A stretch of 64,000 nt of DNA, from positions 1,612,001-1,676,000 of the forward strand of contig NZ_JADKYT010000001.1 in NCBI RefSeq assembly GCF_015354445.1, written 5' to 3'. The notes under the pieces were generated by a model. The model worked only from the letters and a program-made list of their open reading frames with translations, ran no database searches and had not been told where the DNA came from. The DNA is from Methylophilus sp. QUAN (lineage in GTDB: Bacteria > Pseudomonadota > Gammaproteobacteria > Burkholderiales > Methylophilaceae). How positions within the stretch are numbered: position 1 is the stretch's first letter; the number at the start of each line of letters is the position of its first letter. The position numbers and the translations under genes were made by a program. Shown here piece after piece: positions 32,623 to 41,095 of this stretch.

Positions 32623-32665
32623 GGGTGCGAACATAAAAAGCAAGATGGCATTTAAATTCAATAAC

Positions 32666-32980
32666 CTACGCTTCTTTGTTAGGTATGAGTTCGTAACACT
32701 CTTCGAAGGCATCCTCCGGCATCCAAGTCTCATACTGACGACTGGTGCCTAATTTTCGAACAACCAACCATCCCATGAATTTATGTCTGCCTGCGCCAGG
32801 CGGCCTTTTCATGTTGTTCTTTCTGCCTAACCTGGCATACCTAGAGTTATATTCTGAGTTGCTAAGTTGCGTGGCAATCACGGTCTGCCCATATTTGGCA
32901 GCAACATCCTGATCAATAGCATTGAATTTTTGAAAGCTATCGTGGCTCACATAAGGCCGATCGTAGTCATATCCTGTCAT
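32666..32980 (-). CDS. Basic hypothetical protein (104 aa)
   Basis: Starts MTGYDYDRPYVSHDSFQKFN; centre very basic (RLGRKNNMKRPPGAGRHK); ends in an acidic helix. AAGGA site before the ATG. No family recognised. Confidence 0.55.
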   Translation of the reverse strand: MTGYDYDRPYVSHDSFQKFNAIDQDVAAKYGQTVIATQLSNSEYNSRYARLGRKNNMKRPPGAGRHKFMGWLVVRKLGTSRQYETWMPEDAFEECYELIPNKEA

Positions 32981-33059
32981 TTACTATCCTTACTCACATT
33001 CTTTGACGAATTGATTATTGATGATTTTAGGATAAGCAATCAATGGGCCAGAATACGGG

Positions 33060-34112
33060 CTACGCCCAGACATTCTCTTGCTTGGCTATTGGTATTACTT
33101 TTTTCCGGCGACTGTCATACGCATTATCATCCGAGCGTAATTCGTTGGCTCTGGTCATGAAATGCAGTGTCATGTCAGGACTGCGAATAACGTTGAAGTC
33201 TGCATCTACCACGCCATTTTGCACAGCCCACTGATTCCAGCTAAATGATCGGCCAAGGCCTACGGTCGTGGTGGTGCTCGGAAAGCGGTCGCCAGACCGT
33301 ACCATTTCTTCCCATTGCTTTCCGGTTGCCAGCTCATCAAATCGAGAATGCTTCCCTGTCAGGGCAACTCTTTCCATAATCAAAGCACGTTCAAGTAGGT
33401 CAGGCTCGTTGGCCGCCAGCCAGTACAGTTCCCATTCTTTGGATGCCGGACAGAAAAAGCACGCGGATTTCACTGGAACATAATCTTCACCCAGGACAGT
33501 GAAAATTGCTTCTACACACTCAGAGCGAGTCCATCCCAATGTCTGGAGCGGGTAGTAAAAATCGAAGTGAGGGTCATCTTGGATGATTTTGCTAGAACGC
33601 TTGAGGTCGGCTTTTCCGCAGTCATACCCGATCAATTTGACGATTCGTTGTCGTGTTTCCTGGGCCTCAATCCATACCGGATGCGCGGGCTGTTTATTCG
33701 GGCCACGGTTAACCCCTTTTATGAAGTTGTCCTGAACGCCTGATTTCCATTTCTGACTACAACTTTTAAGGCCAAACGCCAATGATGGTAGCGTTTCGTT
33801 TTTAATGCATTCTCCATATAGTTCATTGTAGCCTGTTGAATCCAAGGTCTTTTTCGTCACAACGCTGATTTCCGGCCATCCCCATCTTTTCATGACCTCC
33901 TGCATGCGATCAAGATGGTGATATGTTTGGGCCTTCTCAGCTTTAGTGTCCGCAAAAGAAATCAATTGTGGTGTTATTCCGGCCACTTTAAGCGCAACCA
34001 TCATTGCGGTCGAATCGACTCCGGCGCCGAAGCAAAGATTAATGAGCCGCCCTTCAAGTTGGCTACGCATAGCGATCATGGCTGACGGATTAAATAGCGC
34101 CTGATTATCCAT
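33060..34112 (-). CDS. Second PP-loop (PAPS-reductase-like) protein, variant loop
   Basis: 350 aa. NLCFGAGVDSTAMMVAL near residue 27 is a PP-loop in which SGGKDS is changed to GAGVDS. Then come QLISFADTKAEKAQTYHH and a CFFCPAS cysteine pair late in the domain. This matches the phosphoadenosine-phosphosulfate-reductase-like proteins often found in phage genomes, whose substrate is not settled. Its start overlaps the preceding stop by 8 bases. Together with the gene at 26214 it gives two distinct PP-loop enzymes 7 kb apart. Confidence 0.7.
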   Translation of the reverse strand: MDNQALFNPSAMIAMRSQLEGRLINLCFGAGVDSTAMMVALKVAGITPQLISFADTKAEKAQTYHHLDRMQEVMKRWGWPEISVVTKKTLDSTGYNELYGECIKNETLPSLAFGLKSCSQKWKSGVQDNFIKGVNRGPNKQPAHPVWIEAQETRQRIVKLIGYDCGKADLKRSSKIIQDDPHFDFYYPLQTLGWTRSECVEAIFTVLGEDYVPVKSACFFCPASKEWELYWLAANEPDLLERALIMERVALTGKHSRFDELATGKQWEEMVRSGDRFPSTTTTVGLGRSFSWNQWAVQNGVVDADFNVIRSPDMTLHFMTRANELRSDDNAYDSRRKKVIPIAKQENVWA

Positions 34113-34467
34113 TTAACACCTCATCAGGATTTAAAATCCATGACCTTAATGGACGTAGACTTTCTGCTAGTCTGGTTTTGAAGGTTGAAAGCTCTGACTC
34201 CGAGTTTGAATAGATCATCAGCATGAGGTCTACCTGGTGGCAGACATCAACCTCCATGGCCAGCTGGCTGGCAATGCTATCAACATGTTTTTTTACATGA
34301 TCTGAAAGAGCACCGTGACCGCAGCCAATCTCACCAAATGGCGCTGGGTAGGTGGCCGGGTAGCGTTGAGTTAGATTCGCGTGCTGCTCAGCCTTATCAA
34401 ACTCTAAAGATGAATCTTTGGCATAAGTTTCTTGTGCCAGCTTAATGATCAATATGGTTCTGTGCAT
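34105..34467 (-). CDS. Hypothetical protein (120 aa)
   Basis: Soluble, with FGEIGCGHGALSDHVKKHVD and a helical rest. Glycines near the middle resemble a SAM-binding loop superficially, but no other methylase motif fits. Coupled to the PP-loop gene by overlap; promoter at 34494. Function unknown. Confidence 0.55.
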   Translation of the reverse strand: MHRTILIIKLAQETYAKDSSLEFDKAEQHANLTQRYPATYPAPFGEIGCGHGALSDHVKKHVDSIASQLAMEVDVCHQVDLMLMIYSNSESELSTFKTRLAESLRPLRSWILNPDEVLNG

Positions 34468-34493
34468 TTCCGATATTCCGTATTAGTTATTTC

Positions 34494-34521
34494 AAACTAA
34501 CATGGAGAAACACGAAGTAAA
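34494..34521 (-). promoter_or_regulatory. Promoter of the 120-aa/PP-loop unit
   Basis: TTTACT, 16 bp ending TGT, TAGTTT on the minus strand. Confidence 0.55.
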
Positions 34522-34531
34522 TAGCGAGCAC

Positions 34532-34563
34532 AAAAAAGGCCAGTGTCTAAAAAGACCTGGCCT
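34532..34563 (-). terminator. Rho-independent terminator
   Basis: AGGCCAG (minus strand) pairs with CTGGCCT with an inner GTCT/AGAC helix, then TTTTT. Ends the zinc-ribbon gene transcript. Confidence 0.85.
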
Positions 34564-34567
34564 GGGT

Positions 34568-34810
34568 TCAATCATCTGTTACAAGTATATCCGTTAGTTG
34601 CTTGGCCCTTGGTTTCCAATAATGACCGCAATGATTACAACTACAATGCAGACTTATCACACCTCCAGGAATATGATCGTCTGCCCGGTCTGGCATAACC
34701 CCGTTGGTTACCGTTATGTGTACTACTTCTTCAAAAACTTCTTGTGTAGTGAAGTTTTGTTGTTTGCACTTCGGACATTTAATTTTCACTTTCCTTCCAG
34801 AAAAGTTCAT
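34568..34810 (-). CDS. Zinc-ribbon protein (80 aa)
   Basis: Two cysteine pairs, IKCPKCKQ and CSCNHCGHYW, form a treble-clef or zinc-ribbon fold with the middle segment as a loop. Its start overlaps the stop of the 117-aa membrane gene (TAATG). Similar small ribbons occur at 43759 and 53252. Likely nucleic-acid or protein binding; role unknown. Confidence 0.65.
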   Translation of the reverse strand: MNFSGRKVKIKCPKCKQQNFTTQEVFEEVVHITVTNGVMPDRADDHIPGGVISLHCSCNHCGHYWKPRAKQLTDILVTDD

Positions 34811-35163
34811 TAAAGCACTCTTCCCAATTCCGAGCGAAATTGTTCCGTCGACATAGACGTGATTGGTTTATTTTCACTCTCATGAGCTACGGGTGATTGC
34901 TGACTACCACAGATGCATGAATAGTATTCACACCCACATTTCTCGTGCCGTGGAGTGATTATTTCCCTAGAGCCAATAGTAAGGCCTGCCCCATAGAGAA
35001 ATAACGCTGCCAATGAAGCACAGGTGATTGAAATTTCATCCTGTAAAAGGAAGGCCTTTGGTAATAATCCGTTGTCGAGAAAAAACAAAGAAATAGCAAG
35101 CCAGGCCAATGTTAGCCAGCCTATCAATCGTAATGTCTTGCCAACCAGATACTGAATAGTCAT
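34810..35163 (-). CDS. Hypothetical membrane protein with Cys motif (117 aa)
   Basis: Two membrane segments (LIGWLTLAWLAISLFFL and ITCASLAALFLYGAGLTIG), then a soluble tail with CGCEYYSCICG. The ATG at 35163 has GGGAG at good spacing, while the next one upstream is too close. First gene of a coupled pair; promoter at 35193. Confidence 0.6.
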   Translation of the reverse strand: MTIQYLVGKTLRLIGWLTLAWLAISLFFLDNGLLPKAFLLQDEISITCASLAALFLYGAGLTIGSREIITPRHEKCGCEYYSCICGSQQSPVAHESENKPITSMSTEQFRSELGRVL

Positions 35164-35192
35164 GTGCATCTCCCAATGAAGTCCATGAATTC

Positions 35193-35220
35193 ACCCTAGC
35201 ATCCGAACTTCTGAATTCAA
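35193..35220 (-). promoter_or_regulatory. Promoter of the membrane/zinc-ribbon pair
   Basis: TTGAAT, 16 bp ending TGC, TAGGGT, then GAATTC on the minus strand. Confidence 0.65.
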
Positions 35221-35277
35221 GTGGAGAGGCAGTTTTTTTAATCGACTAAAAAGACGTGGAAAAATATTTCGAGCCTA

Positions 35278-35305
35278 TTGATTTCACAAAAACATCTGGT
35301 AATCT
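35278..35305 (+). promoter_or_regulatory. Promoter of the 468-aa gene
   Basis: TTGATT, 16 bp ending TGG, TAATCT. The transcript would start near 35312 and include the multi-hairpin leader. Confidence 0.65.
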
Positions 35306-35315
35306 GTAATTAAGT

Positions 35316-35428
35316 GGTTACCCGAACCAGCTGTGCGCACCTGAAATCAGGCGTAGCGAATCAGGGTCAGTAATACTGAGTTCCTTTTTTTAGTAGAAGG
35401 CCTACTCGGAAACGCGCACACCCGAATT
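35316..35428 (+). ncRNA. Multi-branched structured 5' leader of unknown class
   Basis: A closing stem TGTGCGC (35332-35338) with GCGCACA (35414-35420) encloses three hairpins: CCTGA-TCAGG (35340-35351), TCAGT-ACTGA (35367-35379) and AGTAG-CTACT (35392-35406). Before it lies GGTT-ACCCG-AACC (35316-35328); the loop motif ACCCGAA recurs after the closing stem. It is followed by an AT-rich link and an AAAGGAG ribosome site. The layout is like a riboswitch or protein-binding leader, but I recognise no known class. Confidence 0.5.
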
Positions 35429-35469
35429 GTTTTGGCCGTATTTATTTTCTACTTTTAAAAGGAGTATCT

Positions 35470-36876
35470 ATGTTTCATCCAAACTACACTGGCGCTGTTG
35501 CGCTTCTCAGTAAATCCCTCGCATCACGCGACATTCTGATTCCACCAGGCAAGCCGTTATATGACGCTTTCCTAAACTATTTTGAAGATAATGACATGTT
35601 CTTGGCCGCATCCATCATGGGTACGGTTGATACCAAGCGTGATTGGCATTACATCGAAATTGGTGCGAGCCGCGAGAATAAGGGGTCTTTAGAATTTATC
35701 AATCTCACTGACTCATTTGCTTCTGCAATTGCGACAGTTGTAGATGAAATTGACTCGACACATATTTATCCTGACGCTATTCGTGTCGTTGGCAATTCGT
35801 TGCAGTTCCATAAAAATGACGAATTAATGTACAAGGTTGGCAAGGTCGAGTTTGCATCCTTTGATCAGTCTCTTTCAGAGCGGTGCCGCGCACACTTTAA
35901 AGGTATCCGCAGCTATGGCGACAAGTCCAGACTGGTTAATCGACTACAATCCATTCCGAACTTAGAGAAACTTTCCTGTGAAGAAGAGCGCCCCCGTGAG
36001 GATCGGGGACACTCAATGGTGGCTATGGTTGAAAATTTCCCTATTTTTATGCGCTCTATGCTTGCCACTAGATTTAATATCGAAATCAAGCAATCGGTAG
36101 CATTGGAAATTGTCGCTGAAACCTTTGGTGCAAAATCATGGAATGTTTTTAAGGCAGCAGCAGATAAATTGTCATTTGATTCAAAACCTGTATTTATCTA
36201 CATGCCAAACACTCAGCCCAGCGCACAGTTGTTTTACAAAAATATTTTTGATGGATTAGCTGGACTGTCTAAAATCGTTGCTGGCTACCCAGGAAGAGAC
36301 AATTTAGTTATCGAGCTCTCCGGGGCAGCAACGGCAGATACAGTCTATGTGAATGCCTACAACCCAGCATTTGATAAGAAATTTGATTTCTACACCCAGC
36401 ATCAATCTGAACTTGAATTATTCGCTCCTGTAGAAGTGTCGTCTGATGAAGAAAGTACAGAATACTTCGCGTGGGTTAATGATGTAGCCTACGGAGAAGT
36501 CGCCTCGAAGCTTAACGATATTCTTTTGGTTTCATCGCCATTAAACTCTCGATTGGCCGCTACTAGTGTGCGCAAGAACCATCGTGTTCTCTCGATTGGT
36601 AAATACCTATTCACGGTTTTCGATGCAGGACAGGGCCGTGACTACCTTAAGGTTGAGTTGTTGGTGGCCGGTGGTGGTGAAGTAAATGCGATGGTTAAAC
36701 CAGCTGTTACGGCCATATACAAAGCTGAAATTGTTGTTCAAAGCGATGGCGTAATGATTCTGGGTGATTATGGTCATGACAAGATTGCGGCGTTAAATGA
36801 CTTTACGGACCTTGATATTAAACGCCTGACTGATTTCACAGGAATCAAAGCTGCTCGCGGAACCGTGTTTCAATAA
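35470..36876 (+). CDS. Large hypothetical protein with glyoxalase-superfamily-associated helical motif
   Basis: 468 aa, soluble. Residues ~190-230 read FPIFMRSMLATRFNIEIKQS, then ALEIVAETFGAKSWNVFKAA. This is a short helical unit common in plasmid proteins annotated as glyoxalase-superfamily. The remainder is unrecognised. A weaker copy of the same unit is in the 54496 gene. Strong AAAGGAG site; structured leader; terminator at 36902. Its single-gene transcript with a complex leader suggests tight control. Confidence 0.65.
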   Translation: MFHPNYTGAVALLSKSLASRDILIPPGKPLYDAFLNYFEDNDMFLAASIMGTVDTKRDWHYIEIGASRENKGSLEFINLTDSFASAIATVVDEIDSTHIYPDAIRVVGNSLQFHKNDELMYKVGKVEFASFDQSLSERCRAHFKGIRSYGDKSRLVNRLQSIPNLEKLSCEEERPREDRGHSMVAMVENFPIFMRSMLATRFNIEIKQSVALEIVAETFGAKSWNVFKAAADKLSFDSKPVFIYMPNTQPSAQLFYKNIFDGLAGLSKIVAGYPGRDNLVIELSGAATADTVYVNAYNPAFDKKFDFYTQHQSELELFAPVEVSSDEESTEYFAWVNDVAYGEVASKLNDILLVSSPLNSRLAATSVRKNHRVLSIGKYLFTVFDAGQGRDYLKVELLVAGGGEVNAMVKPAVTAIYKAEIVVQSDGVMILGDYGHDKIAALNDFTDLDIKRLTDFTGIKAARGTVFQ

Positions 36877-36901
36877 AGTTCATAGTTTAATGAGACGTAC
36901 A

Positions 36902-36938
36902 GGGGATATGCACCAAGGTGCTATCCCCTTTTTTATTT
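36902..36938 (+). terminator. Strong terminator
   Basis: GGGGATA and TATCCCC enclose an inner GCACC/GGTGC helix, then TTTTTT. Ends the 468-aa gene and lies at the 3' end of the convergent lipoprotein gene. Confidence 0.9.
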
Positions 36939-37394
36939 CAACCTTTTCTCAAGGTTATTGAGAATTACAACAGAGTGTGTGGCCTGGTGGTGTGTTTGAC
37001 CTGAAGTTATTCTTACCGTGGTATATCTAGTCAAATAATCAACCAGATTGTCTTTTGTGCACTTTACGTCGCAAGCAATTAAAGCAAAATCCAAAAGTTC
37101 TGCTGCGCCGATCGCAGCTCCATGCTGCTTTGCAACCTCATGAGCATTCACCACAAAGTCTGCAACTTGTTGTTTTGGTGTTGCATACACTTCTTCTGCT
37201 GCATTCAATAGGCCATTCACTCGCGCAATTGATAAGTCAGACTCCGGAAGAAATTTTCCTGCATCGATTGAGGCAACCTTGTATTCCAGGCTATTTGAAA
37301 TTTCAGTTTTTTTATCTTCAGGCTTTTTGCAGGCCGATAGAACGACAACAATCAAAACAGCGACAAGGTATTTTTTTCTCATAATAGGTTTCAT
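36933..37394 (-). CDS. Lipoprotein (153 aa)
   Basis: Signal peptide with lipobox VVLSAC ending at Cys22, followed by KKPEDKK; the mature part is helical and has a second cysteine pair (IACDVKC). The start could be four codons later at 37382. It should be anchored in the outer or inner membrane leaflet. No family recognised. Confidence 0.65.
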   Translation of the reverse strand: MKPIMRKKYLVAVLIVVVLSACKKPEDKKTEISNSLEYKVASIDAGKFLPESDLSIARVNGLLNAAEEVYATPKQQVADFVVNAHEVAKQHGAAIGAAELLDFALIACDVKCTKDNLVDYLTRYTTVRITSGQTHHQATHSVVILNNLEKRLK

Positions 37395-37494
37395 TTGTTG
37401 TGTTTGGATCTTTGATTATACATTTAATGAATTTTGGCATTAAACTGCGTTTTGATTGATAGAAAAATTTAATAAAACTATTCGGGGCTTTGAA

Positions 37495-37527
37495 TATCAT
37501 TTGATATATAATTAGTTATCATTTGAT
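37495..37527 (+). promoter_or_regulatory. Operator-like repeats of the toxin-antitoxin pair
   Basis: TATCATTTGAT occurs exactly twice (37495-37505, 37517-37527), 22 bp apart, around a TATAAT-like -10. Each holds an ATCA/TGAT dyad. Two turns of helix separate them, fitting cooperative binding by the antitoxin. Confidence 0.6.
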
Positions 37528-37552
37528 TAAATTTTTTAGACCGGAGTTTTTT

Positions 37553-38068
37553 ATGGTAGCAAAAGCCCAAAAACTAACTTCTCCTAAACTGGCTATGCCA
37601 AACGCAACTGTTAGAAAGGCTGGGAGTGTTCGTGTTAAGCGAACCTCAGTGCCGGCAATGATTGCCTATCAGAATTGGAATGAGGCTTTTGTTAAGGCCA
37701 ATCCTGGAGAGCGTATTGCTATCATCCGCGGCGGTGCCAAAGCCGAAATGCTTGCTGGCGGCAGTGAGTTCTTTAATATTTCAGCCAATAATTTTCAACG
37801 AATCATTGGTATACCCCCTGCAACCGCAAGCAGAAAAATCCGTACGAAAAGCTTGCTTGGACCAGCTGAGTCGGAGCGTCTGGCACGCGTTGCATTGATT
37901 GAGGCCGAGGCTGAAGAAGTGTTTGGATCTCAGGAGGTGGCCAAAGATTGGCTTCTTACCAAGAATAATGCCCTGGGTGATGTTCCACTTGAATTGTTGG
38001 ATACGGAAATTGGGGCAATGGAAGTGAAGAAGGTTCTTTCTGCTATCGCTTACGGCGGCGCAGTATAA
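37553..38068 (+). CDS. Xre/MbcA/ParS-family antitoxin (DUF2384)
   Basis: 171 aa. Residues ~75-165 match the ParS/MbcA pattern: IIGIPPATASRKIRTKSLLG, SERLARVALIEAEAEEVFG, and a WLLTKNNALGDVPLELLDT toxin-binding end. It neutralises the RES toxin and usually represses its own promoter. The start was set at the ATG with CGGAG; ten further codons upstream are in frame but overlap the operator. It overlaps the toxin gene by one base. Confidence 0.85.
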   Translation: MVAKAQKLTSPKLAMPNATVRKAGSVRVKRTSVPAMIAYQNWNEAFVKANPGERIAIIRGGAKAEMLAGGSEFFNISANNFQRIIGIPPATASRKIRTKSLLGPAESERLARVALIEAEAEEVFGSQEVAKDWLLTKNNALGDVPLELLDTEIGAMEVKKVLSAIAYGGAV

Positions 38069-38526
38069 TGCAGGCGTGGCGAATAGCAAAAGAGCGTTAT
38101 GCGCTTGATCGGGCCGGTACTGGTTCTCAGCGCACTGGCGGTCGGTGGAACTCCCAAGGGGTAGCAGTCATCTATGCGGGGCTTACCCCTGGAGTGTGTG
38201 CGCTGGAAAAGCTAGTTCATACCAGTGACCATCTCATCGCTGATCTTGTTTTGGTATCCATTCAGCTGCCTGACGAAGAATCCTTATACAAAAAGTATTT
38301 ACCGTCAGATTTACCTAAAGGCTGGAGCGCTGTACCGAGTTCAACCGCCTCGATTGAGTTTGGAGATAAGTTTGTCGCTGAACAAAAATATCTTGGGATC
38401 ATATTACCTTCAGCAGTAATGCCGGAAGAATTTAATTTGCTCATTAATCCTGGTCACCCGGCCTACCATCTGGTTTCATACAAGATTGAGCGACCTTTCA
38501 CTTTTGATGAACGATTAAGAGGTTAA
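38068..38526 (+). CDS. RES-domain toxin (NAD+ consuming)
   Basis: 152 aa, full RES domain: AWRIAKERYA, TGGRWNSQGVAVIYAG with the catalytic Arg and Tyr, and LEKLVH. RES toxins break down NAD+ or ADP-ribosylate a host enzyme; the antitoxin blocks the active site. Start coupled to the antitoxin stop (TAATG). Type II module, likely plasmid addiction. Confidence 0.9.
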   Translation: MQAWRIAKERYALDRAGTGSQRTGGRWNSQGVAVIYAGLTPGVCALEKLVHTSDHLIADLVLVSIQLPDEESLYKKYLPSDLPKGWSAVPSSTASIEFGDKFVAEQKYLGIILPSAVMPEEFNLLINPGHPAYHLVSYKIERPFTFDERLRG

Positions 38527-38612
38527 TAGTTAATCACAGATAGGAAGCATATTGTGTCATCAAGCCACAATATGCGGCGGGTTATGCTGTTAAATCCTTT
38601 AATTGTAGTTCT

Positions 38613-38984
38613 CTACTTTTTCAAACGGAGTACAGTTTCCGCAACGGCTCGGAAATGTTCAAAGAATTGCTCTGGCAATAAAGGTGAATTGTTAGGACTT
38701 GAATATGTACTCTGCACAAGCAAAAATGCTTGTTTCATGAGTTCCCAATCAATATCGGGTGTTAACCTTAATCCTGTAACAATAAAGCTTACATCTACCC
38801 CGTTCTTTCTTAAGCACTCTATGTATCCCATTGTTGGTGAGCACTTTCCTGTCTCATAGAACGACTGAGATGTTACTGATACGCCCCCAAGTTTGGCAAA
38901 CTCACTTTGTTTTAACTTCATATGCTTTCTAATCAGTTTTATACGCTCTGATACACTATCTGAACTATAGTTGTGATTAAGCAT
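38613..38984 (-). CDS. Xre-family helix-turn-helix regulator (123 aa)
   Basis: Residues ~14-65 read RIKLIRKHMKLKQSEFAKLG, then VTSQSFYETGKCSPTMGYIE, a lambda-repressor-type domain. The C-terminal ~55 residues are helical. No close partner gene faces it, so its target is unclear; it could act on one of the element's own promoters. Confidence 0.8.
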   Translation of the reverse strand: MLNHNYSSDSVSERIKLIRKHMKLKQSEFAKLGGVSVTSQSFYETGKCSPTMGYIECLRKNGVDVSFIVTGLRLTPDIDWELMKQAFLLVQSTYSSPNNSPLLPEQFFEHFRAVAETVLRLKK

Positions 38985-39029
38985 TGCAAGTCTTTCGAAT
39001 GTATAGGGCTAGATAAATTTTATCTTGCT

Positions 39030-39788
39030 CTAATGAAATCCTTTTTTCAGTTCAGACATCACTTTATTCAGATCTCCAAGTATATCTAATGACTGAATAA
39101 CTTCAGGTTGGCACATAATAAAGCTCCACTCCCCTTGATTCATTACTACATGTTTCTGAGGCTTATTAGCATCCAGATCGGCGCATAACTTGGCAAATCC
39201 TAATGCTAATGTTGCGTCTTCGTCTTCCCACTCAATTGAGGGGGTTGAAAAAGTAAAACCTGATTCTAATTGCTCAAAAATCTCATCAACGGATCGCATT
39301 CGGTGATTGATTGTAAATGGACTTATTTTTCCTTCCTTGCAAACATAGCCGCCAAAATTAAAATATGAGCCATTAACTTCTTTGAAGCAGATACTTCTAA
39401 AAAGCAAAATGCTTATTGGCTCATTTAGATTGAGCATGGCAGATTTAGCTTCATTTGCAAGATCATCTTCATTATCAAAAGGTTGGAAGTTATAGTTCTC
39501 CACCAAAACTGGAATCAATTTGTGGTGCTTTCTTGAGATTAAGCTGAAACATGGTTTAAGCCGAATATTAATGTCTTGGTAATTTTGTAACTCCCATTTC
39601 ATAGATGTTAAAACGTCATGCCAAATTGCATGGGCTTGAGGTCCAGGTGGCCCTTCAATACGCATTTGTTTTTGAAATTCTTCAGGATCCTCAATTCCCA
39701 ATTCATCTCTAATAAAATTGTTGATGTCTTCTGCGGAAACATCGTTGAATAATTTTGTTTTTCCTGAGTCTTGTGCCATTTGGCTCAC
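39030..39788 (-). CDS. Hypothetical protein (252 aa)
   Basis: Soluble, acidic. The N-terminus DVSAEDINNFIRDELGIEDP is helical and charged, the rest mixed. No family recognised. It is adjacent to the Xre regulator on the same strand. Function unknown. Confidence 0.6.
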   Translation of the reverse strand: MSQMAQDSGKTKLFNDVSAEDINNFIRDELGIEDPEEFQKQMRIEGPPGPQAHAIWHDVLTSMKWELQNYQDINIRLKPCFSLISRKHHKLIPVLVENYNFQPFDNEDDLANEAKSAMLNLNEPISILLFRSICFKEVNGSYFNFGGYVCKEGKISPFTINHRMRSVDEIFEQLESGFTFSTPSIEWEDEDATLALGFAKLCADLDANKPQKHVVMNQGEWSFIMCQPEVIQSLDILGDLNKVMSELKKGFH

Positions 39789-39831
39789 CTATAAATGAAT
39801 TTACTTTAAATAAATATACCGTGAAATATCT

Positions 39832-40350
39832 CTAAGCGTTAGATGTTTTGAATGGAATTTTGCGTATGGCCTTGGCGTTACACCAATCCAGCTTGTGCTG
39901 GGTTGTAACTGCACCATTGCCGAAGTTTTTTACTAACACATAATTTTCGTTGTTTTCACACTCATCACACGTAGTGTAAAAATCGGCTGTGAATTCTTCA
40001 CGGCAGTTTTTGAAGCATAATTCCAGCTCGACCATGTTTGGTATCAGCCCACCCTTGTTAATTGCCCAATCCAAACGCTGGTCAAAGAGCCGGTGGACGT
40101 CACCAGGTAGCAGGACAATGTAATTCCCCTCCCCTTGAGCATTAATCAGGCCGCCCACGAATACTTCACCTTCCTGCAATTCAACCTCGGCCGGCAGCTT
40201 TACCACGTTGATGCTGGCTAGCAAGCGTGATACCAATCTCTGATTCACTGCTATCTGTACCTTATGATCAAACGGATCGAGGGCCTGCGTTGATTGTCTC
40301 AGCGCACTAATCACATCCATCATGCTGACTGGTTCATATAGATTTTCCAT
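39832..40350 (-). CDS. Hypothetical protein with Cys motifs (172 aa)
   Basis: The C-terminal half has LELCFKNC and TTCDECENNEN, a likely zinc site. The N-terminal half is mixed alpha/beta. Promoter at 40380. No family recognised. Confidence 0.6.
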   Translation of the reverse strand: MENLYEPVSMMDVISALRQSTQALDPFDHKVQIAVNQRLVSRLLASINVVKLPAEVELQEGEVFVGGLINAQGEGNYIVLLPGDVHRLFDQRLDWAINKGGLIPNMVELELCFKNCREEFTADFYTTCDECENNENYVLVKNFGNGAVTTQHKLDWCNAKAIRKIPFKTSNA

Positions 40351-40379
40351 GCTCTTAACCGCTTAAATTGATTGCTTTA

Positions 40380-40407
40380 AGGTTAGCATCCGGTCACACA
40401 AAATCAA
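40380..40407 (-). promoter_or_regulatory. Promoter of the 172-aa gene
   Basis: TTGATT, 16 bp ending TGC, TAACCT on the minus strand. Confidence 0.65.
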
Positions 40408-40511
40408 TGGCGTAAAGAGCGCCAAACAAAGCCTATTCAACCATGCATTTAATGATTAATGTCTTAAATGGAATTTAAGCGGCTGGTATCATAGATGCCT
40501 ACTTTACTTTG

Positions 40512-40844
40512 ATGACCGCAGCAATGAGCCTTGATGAGCTGATAAATAGCCTTTTACAAGATTCCGGCTATCCACACCGGGTTACGAGGGAAAGCTTTGA
40601 AAATACCTACGTGCTGGCGTACTCTGAACCTGTAGAGGTCAAAGAGATCATTAAAAATAGGGTTTTCTCAGACCAGGTGAAGATGCTGGCCATACGTTCG
40701 AAGACTGAAATATCAGCCGCCAGATACGGCCGATATCTCAAAATTGTGAAAAACAAAATCGGTTACCAGGTAGTACGTAGTATCAACGTTCTGGTTACGG
40801 ACAATCTGTCCAATGTGGACCAGATTTTTTACGAAAACTTCTAA
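40512..40844 (+). CDS. Hypothetical protein (110 aa)
   Basis: Small basic alpha/beta protein, with DELINSLLQDSGYPHRV and a C-terminal beta end. TGG-TATCAT upstream (40484-40492) may be its extended -10. It ends 4 bases into the stop region of the convergent 84-aa gene. Function unknown. Confidence 0.5.
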   Translation: MTAAMSLDELINSLLQDSGYPHRVTRESFENTYVLAYSEPVEVKEIIKNRVFSDQVKMLAIRSKTEISAARYGRYLKIVKNKIGYQVVRSINVLVTDNLSNVDQIFYENF

Positions 40845-41095
40845 TACGGGCCGCCGCACAGGTAGCCGCTGGTCGTGGCCTCGCTCAACAACTTGCGAAT
40901 TGTTATTGTCTGTCCAGTTGGTTGCTCATTTTCATCAATATCTTGATACTCTTTGTCGAGTTCAGGATCCGTTAACAGTCGCGGGAAGCCATCTTCTGGC
41001 GTTTCACCTACGGTTTCAGTATAGATGGCAACGGCCTCTTCGGTTGAATGTGCAGCATAGACTTCATATTCTTCACTAACCCAAAATGCTTGCAT
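40841..41095 (-). CDS. Acidic hypothetical protein (84 aa)
   Basis: Begins MQAFWVSEEYEVYAAHSTEE; very acidic middle. AAAGGAAAAG site. Overlaps the preceding gene by 20 bases. Last gene of the seven-gene unit starting at 43601. Function unknown. Confidence 0.55.
   Translation of the reverse strand: MQAFWVSEEYEVYAAHSTEEAVAIYTETVGETPEDGFPRLLTDPELDKEYQDIDENEQPTGQTITIRKLLSEATTSGYLCGGPY

Noticed and set aside
35316-35428. Known riboswitch class in the 35.3-kb leader
   Set aside because: I could not match conserved cores of cobalamin, SAM, TPP, guanidine or cyclic-di-GMP classes.
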